This document shows, piece after piece, positions 45,060 through 59,300 of a DNA stretch of 64,000 nucleotides (position 1 is the first letter of the stretch; every line of letters starts with the position of its first letter). The stretch is from Pogostemon cablin. Its lineage: Eukaryota > Streptophyta > Magnoliopsida > Lamiales > Lamiaceae. Position numbers and translations under genes: made by a program. The notes under the pieces were generated by a model. That model was not told where the DNA came from. It did no database searches and saw only the letters and a list, made by a program, of their open reading frames with translations. The DNA lies in contig CM042997.1 of assembly GCA_023678885.1 (NCBI GenBank), positions 22,946,064 through 23,010,063 on the forward strand, in the 5' to 3' direction.

Positions 45060-48000
45060 ATGGGTAGGAGGAAGCAAATTCGGCCACATAGGTCAGGGGG
45101 AATACTAGAAAAGCGGCCTTCTGAATCAGAATTGAGCAGAGATAACGATCAACAGCCCAGGAAGAATGACGTGGTCGATGCTGAAGAACCCTTCTTTGTT
45201 GAGATTGATAAGTCTGGCTGGGTTTCTGAGGAGCATTTTGATGTCTCTGAAATCGTGTTGATGAATTTGAGGGTGAATGAGGAGTTTTATGGCTATAAGC
45301 TGAGTGAGGAGTTTTATAGGGATTCGAGTTATTTAATTAGGTTTGAGTTGAGTAATGTGCATCAGCATCTTGGTCGTATGAAGTTAGGACATTGGCCGGT
45401 TTTATCTGAGAGTGATGTATGCTTGCAGTTTGTGATGAAATGCACAGCAGAGGGATCAGAGAGGGATGTTGTGATGATGTCTGGTTCTGTTGATGGCACT
45501 GATGAAGGAGTTACGGGTCTTGTTCATTTAACTAGTTTGAAGTACTTTACTCTCAGGCCTGTTTTAGGAAGTGAGCTTTTGGAGGGCATGTCATCACTGT
45601 GTATTAAGGTTGAGATTCTCAAGAGTGTGTTTGATGAGTGCGAATCGCTTCTTGATAATACAAGGCAGCTCTGGAAGAGAAGTATGATGAGTGCCATGGC
45701 GTGGCTGCGGCCTGAAGTTACAACCTCAGAAGCTAGATATGGGTTTAATGGGGTGAAAAATACGGAGGTTGGTCAGCCTCTTGTGGGCGATGATGATCCC
45801 TCTGCAGCAAGACAACAAGCAAGGTTTGAAGTTTCCAGCTTTTATGAAGCTATCAAACCATCGAAGTGAGTATTTATGGGAGGTTGTTCATTTTTGTTTT
45901 GACTTTTTGGGCATGTTTTTGCTAAATAAGCACATTGCTAATTTTTATTGCAACAGGGAAGCACCAATGCTGGAGGATCATCTTCCAGACTTGCTTCCTG
46001 AACTACGACCATACCAGCGTCGTGCTGCTTACTGGATGATAAAACGAGAGAAAGGTGGTTTTGAACGTTTAAGTGGAAATGATGGAAGTCAGTTTTTTTC
46101 TCCTCTATGTATGCCTCTAAAACTGATCAACACATCTAGAAGAATTTATTACAATCCTTTTAGGTATGCTCTTATTCCACTATATATTTTGATGTTAAAT
46201 CTTGTGCTATAATGGCAACAGCGTCCTCATTTTAAATTTTGGGAAGTTACTTTAATTGTTATCTTGAAGGCGTAGAACTGTACCAGATTTTATTTGTTAT
46301 AAAGTCTTATCTACATGTTAAGACATTGGTGTCATGGTAGATGGAGAAGAAAATTGGAAGTAAAAGGTCTATGTTGTCACCACTCACCATGTCGACCAAT
46401 GGTAACAAATGCAACCATTTTCTATTTGGCACAAACATGAAACCTGCTAAAACAAAATAGCTCCGAATCATAACCCTCTTGGTCCTTGGTTTTACAAAGT
46501 TGGAACCATAACTGAGCCAGGTTCCTAACCTGTTACAGTTGTAAACCATAGCCCTGAGGTCAGCATTTTTGACCTGTTTTTTCTTAGGCCAGTTATGGTC
46601 TGGGACTCTGGGTACTATTTGGACATGGACCTCAAACTGCAGTTATGATTTTGCTTCTGGATTATGGTACTTGTTCTTAAAAGGTAACTTTCAAATCCTT
46701 TAAATTGAAAAATAAAATAAAACAGAATGATGATTTATCTATTGACTATTGCGGCGTGCACCTTTTGTGTAACCGTTGTGGGGTTTGATCAATGTAGGTG
46801 TACATATAAAAGTTAATATGATGCCAATACTATATGTGTATATTGCTTTTAACTGTTGCATATTTGGATCCACATTTTTGTAAGATATGTCTGATTTTAA
46901 ATTCATCTAACGTGCACTTTGTGCTTGTACTCTTTCGTAATAAGATTTTTTCTGGTTTTCTTCTTCCACTTAAAATAAGAAATTGAAATGTGTGATCCTA
47001 AGATTTCTATGCTTATCTTTGTCTGCATTTTTTCTGAACATTTCATTACAACTGCTGAATGAGTGCTGTATTTTTTGACAGTGGATCCGTTTCATTACAT
47101 GCTAGCTGCTGCTCATCTTATGTTTATGGTGGAATTCTTGCTGGTATGTTAACACTCAAATTTTTGACAGTTATGGAGCTTATGACATACTTTGGCCACT
47201 GAGAACTTCTCTTGATGTGTTAATAATACTAGAAAATACTGAAAATGATAAAAAAAATTAAAAAGTACCATTTACTTTCCAATTATTTTCCAGAGTTTTG
47301 TAATTTATTGAGCTTTCATTTGCTATGTATCTATCAACGTACGAACAATTTTTGGTGTACAGTTTTCTTCATGTAAATCTGGTATTTAAGATTAACTGAT
47401 GTACATTTCGTTGCTGGTTTGGCATTGTTAATGACAAAATACAGATGAAATGGGCCTTGGGAAAACAGTTGAAATGCTCTCTTGTATATTTTCTCATCGA
47501 ATGCCATCATCTGAAGTTGCGGGTGATGGTTGTAACTCAATGCAAGTTGAAAGATCTCGAAATAATAACTTGAAGAGATTGAAAAGGGAGCGGGTTGAGT
47601 GCGTATGTGGAGCTGTTACTGAAAGTTACCGGTATAAGGGTTTGTGGGTTCAGTGCGACTTTTGTGATGCTTGGCAACATGCAGATTGTGTTGGTTATTC
47701 ACTAAAGACAAAAACATCAAAATCTAGGCAAGTTTTTGAAGGAGAAAACTGTGAGCAGAGCTTACTCGGAAAATCTAGGAATTCAAGAAAAAGAAAGAAT
47801 GACTCTGAAATAGTTCACATGGATGGGGAGTACATATGTCATACTTGCTTAGCACTCATGCAGGCCACAGAACCTCCGACTGCTGCAGGTGCAACTCTTA
47901 TTGTTTGTCCTACTCCAATATTGCTCCAGTGGCATGCTGAAATTCTTCGGTAACTGTTTTGGTCTCTTATTACCCTGTGTTGTTTATTGGGTGTGTAAAA

Positions 48001-51000
48001 TGGAACTACAATCTGTTAGGATATAGTGTAGTGATATATATGTATATAATTATTTTTCTCAAACTCATGCTTTTTCCTGGCTTTCTTTAGCCCATGCGTA
48101 AATACCTTGCAAAGCGAACATACTAATATAATTTGAAAAGGAATAGGTATTGAGAAAAATATGTGAACACTGGTACTCATTTTGGGAAAGCTACTTAATG
48201 ATTTTTCTTTGGGAAAGCGGCTTGATGATTTTCCTATTCTTGGATATGGTTTATAAATTGTCTTGCATTAGAGATCCAATTCCAGTATTTTGAGGTTTTA
48301 TTTGAGTATTTTAAGGTTTTATTTGTGCTTTCTCAATTGTCCATTGGTACAGAAAAATGTTATGTAGTTATCCATTGTGTGAACCTAGCTAACAATGTAG
48401 TGTTTCCTTGAAGCTATGTTTCAGTTTCATTTTGATCTGGATAATCTGTCTATTCATTCCAATTATCGATGTGCTATGAAAGTTTGGTCAATCTATGCTT
48501 AGCCTGGATATGTCTGTTTTGAGTAATTCTGTGATATTATTCCTAAAAAACTACAGCAGCTTTGATTCTGACTGCCTGTAATTTTAGATTATAATTGGTC
48601 GGTTTTTGTGGTTCCAACTAAATAGTATCATTCCTTCTTTGAACCTGTCTGCTTTTAGCCAGCTGCAAGATAAGAAAAACCGTTACTTGTTTGGTTGATT
48701 ATTATTTTGTTGTTATGTTTCTTCTCATCTTCATGGTTCTGCTTCTGTTTGGCTTACATTCTCTTGTGCTTTGTTCCATTGTCTCAGTCATACAAATCCT
48801 GGTTCCTTGAGAATATGCATTTATGAAGGAGTTAAACATACTTCCTTTTCCGATGAACCTGTAATTGGAATTGAAGAATTTCTAAATGCTGACATTGTCT
48901 TGACTACTTATGACGTTCTTAAAGAAGATTTGCCACATGATTCTGAAAGGCATGAAGGGGATCAACGTATTATGAGATACAAGAAGAGGTAATGTCAACA
49001 TATTAATAGTCTTCTCTTGGTTAAGTTGGTGGCTAAAGGGCAAGTCTCTCTTGTACAACTTAGGAAAAGTTTCTTTGTTCAGTTTATTTACTTGAGCTTC
49101 CTCTTAAGTTGAAAAAACCAGTTGCCTCTGAAAAGTTTCTTCAGTTCCAGGGGTATGTTAATTTCTTGGATCGGTTTAACCTTTCGTTACCAGATGCAAT
49201 TTATCTATAAGGAGTGTTGCCATTAGTTTTCTTTTAACATATTATTATGTTGACTTCTTCTCAATGTATCACCTCAGACGAGCCTATCAGCTTTTCGACT
49301 ACACAGATATTTGCTATGCTTATCATGTTGATTTTCCGCCTTTGGTAGCTAATTATTGTCTGAGCTTTCTGTCTATGCCTTTGATATCTTCAATCTTCTG
49401 ATTATTTTTCACTTTGAGGACCAAGTATTCTTTTTTCTGCATAAGTTCCCAGAGCTTTTGCTTTAAGCATCTTGTTGGTTTTCGCAGATATCCAGTTGTT
49501 CCAACTCCTCTAACCAGAGTTTTATGGTGGAGAATATGTCTGGATGAAGCTCAAATGGTGGAGGGTAATGCTGCTGCAGCAACAGATTTGGCAATGCGTC
49601 TACATGCAAAACATCGTTGGTGTATAACAGGGACTCCCATACAAAGAAAACTTAATGACTTATATGGGCTTTTGAGATTTCTACAGTCCACTCCATTTGA
49701 TGTCCATCGATGGTGGACTGATGTCATTTCAAATCCATATCAGGTCTGAGAAATATTACAATGCTGATTGTTCTTGATGTAGAACTGTGAAAATGGGTCA
49801 GACAAATATTTGAAATAAGTCGATGATTATCCTATTAGGCTATACAAACTGTTAGAAATACTAAGTAATAAGTGTTTTAAATACCATGCACATGCTGACT
49901 TGTTTTCAAATAGTCACAGCACAAGTAGGAAATATCGCCCTTTGGCATAAGACTAGGATGATCACATCACATTGTTTATACTTGTGAACTTTGAAAATAG
50001 TTGTGGTTTGAATTTAAATAAACAGTTATAATGGTAAGGAGTACTGTACAAAAATATTAGTCTAGAATGTTGTATGTCTTTGTTGTCTGAGCCTTGACTT
50101 GTTCTTAGTTGTGGGGCCTTTGTGATCTATTTAAGATACTGATAGGATGCCGTCAAATTTCTGGATGTAGTTCATTCTTTTGCTTTTTCTTTTTTCGCAG
50201 GGAGGGGATGCAGGAGCTATAGCGTTCACACATAATTTCTTTGAACAACTTATGTGGCGGTCCTCGAAAGCACATGTTTGGGATGAGTTACAACTTCCTC
50301 CTCAGGAGGAATGTGTTTCTTGGCTCTCCCTTTCTGCAATTGAAGAACACTTCTACCATAGGCAATATGAAACTTGTGTGGATGATGCCCGTGAAGTTGT
50401 TCAAAGCTTTCAGGATGATGTTAAAAGGAAAAATACAGCAGGTTTTCATAATTATCCTGTTATTTCATCTGATATAGAAACTTGTGAGGCGGATTACATA
50501 TAATAACATTTAGCTATACACAGAATTATTCAATCACTTCCAGTTCTGATAATATGCTTCTAATATTCCTGTCCAGATTCCATGTCATCTGATACTTCAA
50601 GTGAACCTTTTATCACCAACGTGGAGGCTGCAAAGCTTTTTAACTCACTACTAAAGCTTCGTCAAGCTTGCTGTCATCCTCAAGTCGGAAGTTATGGTTT
50701 ACGTTCCTTGCAGAAGTCTCCCATGACCATGGAGGAGATACTATCTGTGAGTTTATCTTGATTACAAATGATCATTTTGGTCCAGGCCCTCCCCAGCTTA
50801 TGATATTGTTTTCTGTTAATCAGGATCTTCTTTCTACAGGTTCTTATTGGCAAGACAAAGGTAGAAGGTGAGGAATCCCTCAGAAAATTAGTTGTTGCAT
50901 TGAATGGACTTGCTGGTATATCTATGATCAAGCATGACTTTCCTCAAGCTGTGTCATTGTACAAAGAGGCAATGGATTTAGTTGAAGAGCACTCGGATGA

Positions 51001-54000
51001 TTTTCGCTTGGATCCTCTGTTGAATATACACATCCATCATAACCTCGCCGAGGCACTACTGCTCACTGATGATAGCTCACTACAGAAGTCTGTTTCAAGG
51101 AACTCTGAAAAGTTAGAGCCCAAGACTACTTGTTCTGTTGATGAGAATGATAATCAAGCTATCATAAGGGAAGAAGTGATAAAATGTAATCCCAGTATGA
51201 CAGGAAATTCTGATGCTTCACTGAATGTTCCATCGAGCTTGTCGAGAAAGGGTGAAACAAGTTCTGATTCTCATCCATGTACATCATTATATGTGCAACG
51301 CTTGAGAATGACATGTGAAGATTTTAAACAAAAATACTTGTCAATCTTTACTTCAAAGTTATCCCATGCTCAACAAGAGTTCAGGAGATCTCATGAACAG
51401 GTCTGCTGGTTCCAAACTATGTCAAATGATATATATTAATATGAAATTAACCAGGATTTTTTTTTTGTTTTTAGTATATGACGCACTCAGCAATTGGCAT
51501 GCTAAATTATCAGTATCTGCTGTATTTATTTCCCCATTTATTATTTCTCCTGCTGATATATGCAGTACGTAACTTCTTTATACTGACTCTCTCTGTTGAA
51601 GGTCTGCGAAACTTCTATAAAAATAACAAATCATCTTATAACTTGGTGGTTGGATGCCCTGCATCACATTGAGCAAAATAAGGATTCATCTGTTCTACTG
51701 ACCCAAAAAATAGGAGAAGCTCTTTCTGGGAATCTGAACAAGAGAACAAGAATTCCGGCCAGGTTAGTGATAGCTTTGCTTCAGGCAGGCCCTGATCTAC
51801 TTTTAATGTAATCAACATAGCTCTGCTAGTTTTCTTTGCCGTAGCATCGTCAATATAATCATTGTTTCTTTGTTTAAAAAATGCTGCTTTCGGGTTTGTC
51901 TTCTGGCTTGAATGTGAAGCTGAGGGGAAATCTCTTTACCACAGTTTTATTTTGTTTTAAAATTAAGTCTTAAGAAATTGTACATGATCACATGATTTCT
52001 GAATCATTTTTTGAAATTAAGTAGGTTGCAGCCTTATATATGTTCTCATCTGTGGGTTATTGAAGTGGTTGGCTTACCTATTAAGCAGGATTTTAGATCA
52101 GCTTATCAATTTTAAAGGGTGACTGTTAAGGTGAAGTACTGCAGTTTTGTGGCCTATAAAAACTTTTTTTGTGAGTAGGAGTGGCTAGAGTCTGGAGGAT
52201 TTTACAATGTTGTATTCTTCGACTAGAACTTGGCTGTCTGAGTTTGGGAAGTGGGAGAATGTTTAAAATGCCCAAATTTTAATGCTTAAGATTTGATGGA
52301 ATACTTGCATGGTTTGCTTTATTCTCTTTATGCAATCTACATAACCTAAGATATTTAGTCAATCGGCATTTTTACCTCCTTAGTAAATAATAAATAGTCT
52401 TCCCCCCTGCCCCTGGAATGTGAATTCATATATTGGAAGAACAGATGATCAAAGAATAGTGAAGCTAGCACCTGATGATTTGATGCTCATCTATTCAGCG
52501 TCTCAACTTGGCTGTGATTTGACAGTATTATAAAATGTAAGTTTAATTTCAGTTCACATTCTGCTTTCCTGTATTTGTACTGCAGTTGGCTATCACTAAA
52601 CCGTGATAGACACTACCAGGTTAATGGGTCCCAAAAAATATTGGATGCTGAAAATTACACTTAGAAGTTGAGAAACCGTAAACTTTATAGTTCATACAAC
52701 ATAAAAAATTCAGATTAGTTGACTATATGATAGAGTGCAAAATTAGTGTTCACCGTCGACGGGGGCGGACTGAGGTCCACTATCCGTTGGCTGACCTTGT
52801 TTATTTTAATTATTATATTTATGTTTAGGGGTTGAGCCCATTCTTCGTGGGCTGAGCTTATTTATTTTAATTATGTTTCTGTTTAGGCCCTTAGGGTTTT
52901 GTTCTTTCCTTTTTGATATTGGTAAGTAGAAATATTTAAGGAGTTGATTAGGGTTTATGGAGGATTATCACATTATTATTGAATTAAGGAGCCTAGAGGC
53001 TTTTGGGCAAACAGAGTTTTCTGTTTGATTGGGCAAACAGTGTTTACGATTGTTTTTATTCTTATTTTCTGTTCTTATCACTATATTAATGGGCCAATAA
53101 AACTTAATTGTCAATTATGAATTACTCCAAGAAGTTGAGAGACCACAAACTTCATTCCACTAAAAAAAAACTCCTCCGTCCCACATTAAATTTCACACTT
53201 TCTGTTTTCGTCCGTCCCACATTAAATTGCACCACCCAAAAAAGGAAACATCACATCAATTCCTAACCTTAAAAGTACATCTTAATTACAAATATACCAC
53301 TCCCACCTAACACACATAACATATTTTATAATTTATTTATTACCTTAAAAATACTACAATACCCTCAAAAAGTAAAAAAAGTTGGTCAAAAAGCAACTTT
53401 TCTGAAACTCTGTATCTATAGTAATGGTGCAAGTAAATGTGGGATGGAGGGAGTATAAATTATTCTTTGAGAACTGTTGAGAGTAATTTTTAAACATTAA
53501 ATGGTGCACATATGACATATCTAATAGCTTAAGCTTTTAGACTAGGTGGTCATTTAAATGGTATTAGAGCCATAACTAAGTGAAGGTCATGAGTTCAAAC
53601 CTCACTGCCACCCATTTATTAAAAAATTCCACATGCAAGGCTTTGAAACAGATTAACCCGGTTTCACATGAGGGTGCATAAGAGTAATTGATTAAATATT
53701 AAGTGATACACATCTCTATCAACTTAAGCTTTTACACAAGGTGGTCAATTAAGTAAAACTTATCAAAAAAAAAAAAGGTACATTGGGGGGTTGAATGCTT
53801 GGAAGAGGCTCTATCACTGAAATAAGTAGGAAGATTTGGACCATCCAAGTTGAAGAAATTTGGATAGCTGATTTTCAATGATTTTGGTAGTAAACCTTTT
53901 AAATTTTTTTGTCAACTTATTTCCCCCCTTTTATTTAAATGTTGCTTGAAAGGTTATTCTATCTGTAAAGGTTCAGCTATATTCATGGTTGAGGGTTTTG

Positions 54001-56286
54001 TGCTAGCTTCCCACTTCTAAAATTCTCCAAAAAAAAAAATAAAAAAATTATCGACAATTTTTTTTTTAATCCCAAATTGGTGCGTCCTGCATGTCCTGCA
54101 TGTCCTACATTGTCAATTAGCTGTTTATATTTTTGCTTACGTCTCGATCTGGTACTGAACTGTTTTTGTCTAGCTTATGAGGTTTCATTTGCTAATGGGG
54201 CCAATTTTTTTACGTGTTTCTGGCATTTTGTTGGTCTCTTTGGTTTGAAGGATTATGAGGAATCCATCATTGAGGTGTGGAATAGGGTAAAGTTCTGGAT
54301 TCAAATCATAGAATGGTTCAAAATATTCCCTATATCCGATATTGCAAATATTAGAGCTGTCTTCATTGCTTGTCCAGTTTGGGATATCTTTTCCCATCGT
54401 ATTTATCCTTGCAACTTCAGAGTTCATTGTTGTATCAGGAGTTCTGATGCTTATTTGACAGCTTTATCACTTCATGAACGACAGTGCCTATCATGTCAAT
54501 ATCTGATATAGAGAGGATCCATTTATAATTGCATGCAACTAGAAATTATGTTTAAATTATATTTTTCTGTCTTCTGTATGTAGTTGTGGTTTATATTACC
54601 TTTAATCCTGTGTGTTCAAATAGTGAGAAACAAATTAGCCAGTGTCCTTGAGCACTATGAACTATACAAAAATTTCCTAGCTTTGCTGTTTTATCTGGAA
54701 CACTGGATTATATCATTATATTTGGTTCGTGAGCATTAAAACTAAATTTATTGAAATCTCTTTCTATGTATTGATAAATCATTTCATTTCATTTTAATTA
54801 TAATTAGCTCTGCTGCAGGTTGCATTCCTTAGTAATGCTAACATGTATACTGTGTCTTAAACAGCTTCCGCAGCATAACAACTCTAAAATACTACATTCA
54901 AACTGGTTTGGATGATCTAGAAGGGTCGAGAAAAACACTACTTGATAGACTCTTGGAAATTGACCAAGCAATGGAAAATCCTAGAGAGGAGGATATTGCA
55001 CGTGTGCGACACTGTAAAAAGTGTAATTCTAGCTTGGATGGTCCTGCATGCATCCATTGTGAGTTGGATGAAATATTTCAGGTTTGTTACTTATGTAACT
55101 TGTCTCCTTTTGCCAAGTTATGGCATATGCCTTTCCTTCTACTTATTTTATGAATCTCTCTTCTGACCAGGTTTATGAAGCTAGGCTCTTTCGCCTTAAC
55201 AAAAGCAATAATGGGGAGGTGATTACATCTGTAGAGGAGGCAGTAAATTTGCAAAAGAAGCAGTCTGCTCTGAATCAGTTTTATTGGAATTTGTCACGAG
55301 AAGATACAAATGCAACTTTGCCTGCTTCTGACGACAAAGATAATGGAAAGAAGAGGGAAATGATGGAGAAAGTCACGGTTTGTTATGGCATTATTTGTTC
55401 TGTTAAATCTTATTTGACAGTGAGGATTGACATTTATTATATATATGTCAATATTTAATTTATATTAGAAGATTACTATAAAAAAATTCCTGATGGCACA
55501 GATATTTTTATCCTATCAATTGTTGTTGCAATTTCTTTTCGTTTACTGCATGGTGGTGAAGAATGGCTTAAAAGCTATATTTCTAAGCCTTTGAAGAGGC
55601 ACCTTTTTTTTTTAAACTATTTTTTTTGCCTGAACGCAATGGTGAAAAATAATAATAATTTCAATCACCCCCGTAAATTCATTCTGCCCGTTCAGTTGTT
55701 GAAAAGAACATTGTGCATCTTGTTCCTTTTTGTTAGGGTTTGTTAAATTGTAATGGAAATTTCCGATACTGACTTGGGCCATGAATCAGAATTGCTGATT
55801 TAGTTATGTTGTTGTACTCATGCTAGTATTTGTGATTATGAATATCATATTTTTATCTAAGTAAAATTTATTATCATCATGAAAGCTGAGCATTCTTCAA
55901 TTATGCCTTACTTTTGTAGTTTTCTTTCAGGTCTCAAAGTCACCTTCTGATTTGGAGATTGTGCTGACAATTATTAGAAACAGCTCCAGAGTATTCCTAG
56001 ACAGAGAGAGAATTTCAGCAGCCAGAAAGCACCTTGATCATCTTGAAGTATGGCACACGTATTTCTGTATCTTTCCTTTTCTTTTCTTCCATATGGAGCA
56101 TAACCCATGAAGTGACAAATTTTATTTTATTTCATTACTATTATTTTTAACGTCTCTAAAACATTCTAAATTGAAAATGTGCTCATTTTTGGATAGCATT
56201 CCTTTTGAAGTTCACATTTCTGGACATGCACAATGCGAACTATTTTTAATTGAATCCTACATTATGTTTATTTATTGTCAGTAAAC

Positions 56287-56327
<41 letters not shown>

Positions 56328-59300
56328 CTTTTTCCCTATTATTTTTTAGCAATTGCGCAAGGAGTATGCCCTAGCAAGGTTATTGGCAATCTCTCAGGCA
56401 CATTTATTGCGAGCTCATGATGAAATAAAGATGGCTACCTCAAGGTTACGCCTTAGAGAAAATGAGGATGATAAGTCCATTGATGCTTTTAGTTTGGAGG
56501 AGTTGGATACAGCTAGTGTTGAAAACTCTGGCGAAAAATTTCTTGCAGTGGATTCATTGTCACGTATAAAAGGACAGCTTCGGTATTTGAAGGTAACTAT
56601 AGAGCCTTAGCGTCTTTTTTCTGCCATCCTGTCAGTTATGCAATTCTTTTTCTTTGATCCAGCTTTCGCTATCAACTTCCTAAAAGTACATAATAATTCT
56701 TATGATTTCCTTGTTTCAATGCTAAACTAAGATTTTACTGTAGCTCAGATAATGGACTGTACAATTTCGAACTAAATCTCTGTTTTGCATTTAAATAAAA
56801 AAAAGAGGTGGCAGAATAATTTTATTTCAAGGCTCTTTTCCATTAAAAGTTATTGAAATAATTTTCAAAAGTGAGAGTAAATAGCTATAGTACTGTGTGC
56901 AGCGTGCATAAACTTTAATGTGCTATACTGCTATTTTTGTGTGTTATGCTATTACTGGAGGGGAGAATTTCCCTCTAATGGCATTGTCCGTACCATCTAC
57001 AGGTTTTATGCTCATATCTAGTGTATTAGAAATTGCTTGCTTTGGTGGGTAACCAGGGCGTAGCTTAATTAGATTCCTTTTTATAATCATTGTGGGATTG
57101 AATTTAATTATTAAAATTAAGATTTCAAGATAATATGTAGCCTTATTATTATTTCAAGAAGAGAAAGGAGGGATCATTGATGTTCATGTTCAGAAGAGTA
57201 CACTTATTTAGCATTTGAAATTATAATAGCTTCTAATGAACCTGTGAGATGGTGATTATTTCATTCTGTTCTTTCATCCTTTTTGAAATTATAGTTCTGT
57301 TGTATCTTTTATTGGTGACATGTGGATATGGGGTAAAAAAAAGTAAAGTTCAGAATTTTTATGGTTGTTTGGGGACTTGAAATTTAGATCAGTACTCAAC
57401 ATTGAAGTTTTTTACTTTAGATGATGAACTGAATAAGGTTTCTTGCATCTAATATTAGATCCATTAGCTAACGTTAGTCGCTGTCAAACTCATTGGTTGT
57501 TATTTTACAACAATCTGATGTGTGTAATATGGCTATTTGCTTATATCCTTTCCCAGGGTTTGGTACAATCAACACAAAACTTGAAATCAGAAAGCATCAA
57601 CATCTCAACTGTAACCGAAGCAGCAGTGTTCTCAGGAGATGGATGCACTAAAGTTGAGGCAGAAATGTGCCCAGTTTGTCAAGAGCAGCTTGGTAGTCGG
57701 AAAATGGTTTTTCAATGTGGCCACGTCACATGCTGTAAATGTAAGTATGAATCAACCAATTTCTTTTTTTATGAGCATTGTTCATGTGAAGATGGTGCTT
57801 GTTGAGTCTCAGTTTTCTCTGATTTTTCTTTAACAAGTTTATAGACTGATATATAGCATATATTATTAGATAGTAATTATATTTGCATTTTGATTAGACA
57901 ACTGACATTTGCTAAAGAGCAAATTACATCTAGAAGCAATTTGGTTGCTAGAGAGATTGCATTTCAATTATAAGTACTGTTTGCCAAGTCAATGCTTTTC
58001 GAGAATTTGTTGTCCTCAGTTGCTTATGTGCTTAAAGATTAATGTTTGAAAATGCATATAATATTAACTTTGACACAGGTTTATTAGCTATGACGGAAAG
58101 AAGTCTGATTTCACCTGGTAAATTGCATAATAGTAATAGGGTAATGTGCCCGACATGCCGGCGCCCCACTGATTTTGGGAATATTGCATATGCTGATGAC
58201 GGACAGAACCTTTCTCACCACACTTGTGAAAAATCTGAAACTTCCATAGTTGTCGAAGGATCATATAGTACAAAGGTATGATTGGTTTCTTTCTCTTTGA
58301 TTCTAATATATTACTCCATGCAATTGGAGTTATGAAATCAAGTTGTGCGAACAGTATTACTTCAAACTTTTATTTTTCTTTCCGTTCTATTATTTATTGG
58401 TAATTTTTGGCATCTTAGAATTTGCTCATCTTGTCTCTTGCCTTGTGCTGCTTTCATTTGTAGATTGAAGCAGTGACAAGGAGAATTTTATGGATTTGCT
58501 CTACCGATCCTCAGGCAAAACTGCTTGTTTTTTCCAGTTGGAATGATGTTCTTGATGTGTTACAGCATGCCTTCACTACCAACGACATAAGCTATGTCAG
58601 GATGAAAGGAGGAAGGTTGGTGCTTCTCTCTCTGCTAATTTTGGGATGATCTTTATGGTGAATGCAAGTTTTTTAACTGTTGATTGACAACACAAGTCTG
58701 ATCATAAGGAAGAAAGGTTGAATAAACACCAGCATGCATGTTGAGATGTATGTGAGGACTTTATGGATACCTGAATAATTTATTCTTTGTGAGAGAGATC
58801 TTAATAAAGTAGAAATTGCCTATCCTGTATCGAATTTCATTACTAATGATTTTTTTTAATTTATTTTCAGTTTCGTTTGGATTAGTGTTTGATATTGCCT
58901 GAAATGTTGACTTTAAAGAATCTACCACTTTATGCTCAAATTGACTATATATTTGCAATACTAATACCCTTGTATCAAGTGCTCCATGGGAATGCTCAAG
59001 TAAAAAAGGCCATGTAAAAGTCGTACATTTGGAATGACCATTTTGTGTCTGGACTGTAAATGTTGTAGTTTATATATTATGTGTCCTGATATGCAATTAT
59101 GATTTATGGTCAATATAGGATTAATTAGTCCGATGTGACAGCTAGGAAATTCCTCAAAGAAGTTGGATGGGAGTTTCAACTCCCATAGGCCACCAGACGA
59201 TGATTTCACATAAAAAACTGTCATCCAATTATAAATTATTTGATTATTTACTCATCTAAAATTCATCTTGGTGTGACTTTATAGGAAATCGAAAATTGCA

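Larger units (their letters stand above)
51763..54864 (+). other. Large intron 10 of the SHPRH-like gene with transposon insertions
   Basis: At 3.1 kb this is by far the longest intron of the gene. It runs from CCGGCCAG/gttagt to cttaaacag/CTTCCG. It holds a candidate solo LTR (52747-53080), a Stowaway MITE (53171-53453) and a TRIM (53475-53753). No independent gene is supported; frames near 54077-54511 have no motif. Confidence 0.8.

Noticed and set aside
50442..50503. Read-through of the SHPRH exon ending at 50441
   Set aside because: The frame continues 20 codons to a stop, but a GT donor at 50442 joined to the AG before 50577 restores the conserved downstream protein, so this is intron.
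54077..54511. 144-codon frame inside intron 10 of the SHPRH-like gene
   Set aside because: No recognisable motif; it lies between well-supported exons on the same strand and reads through AT-rich intron sequence.
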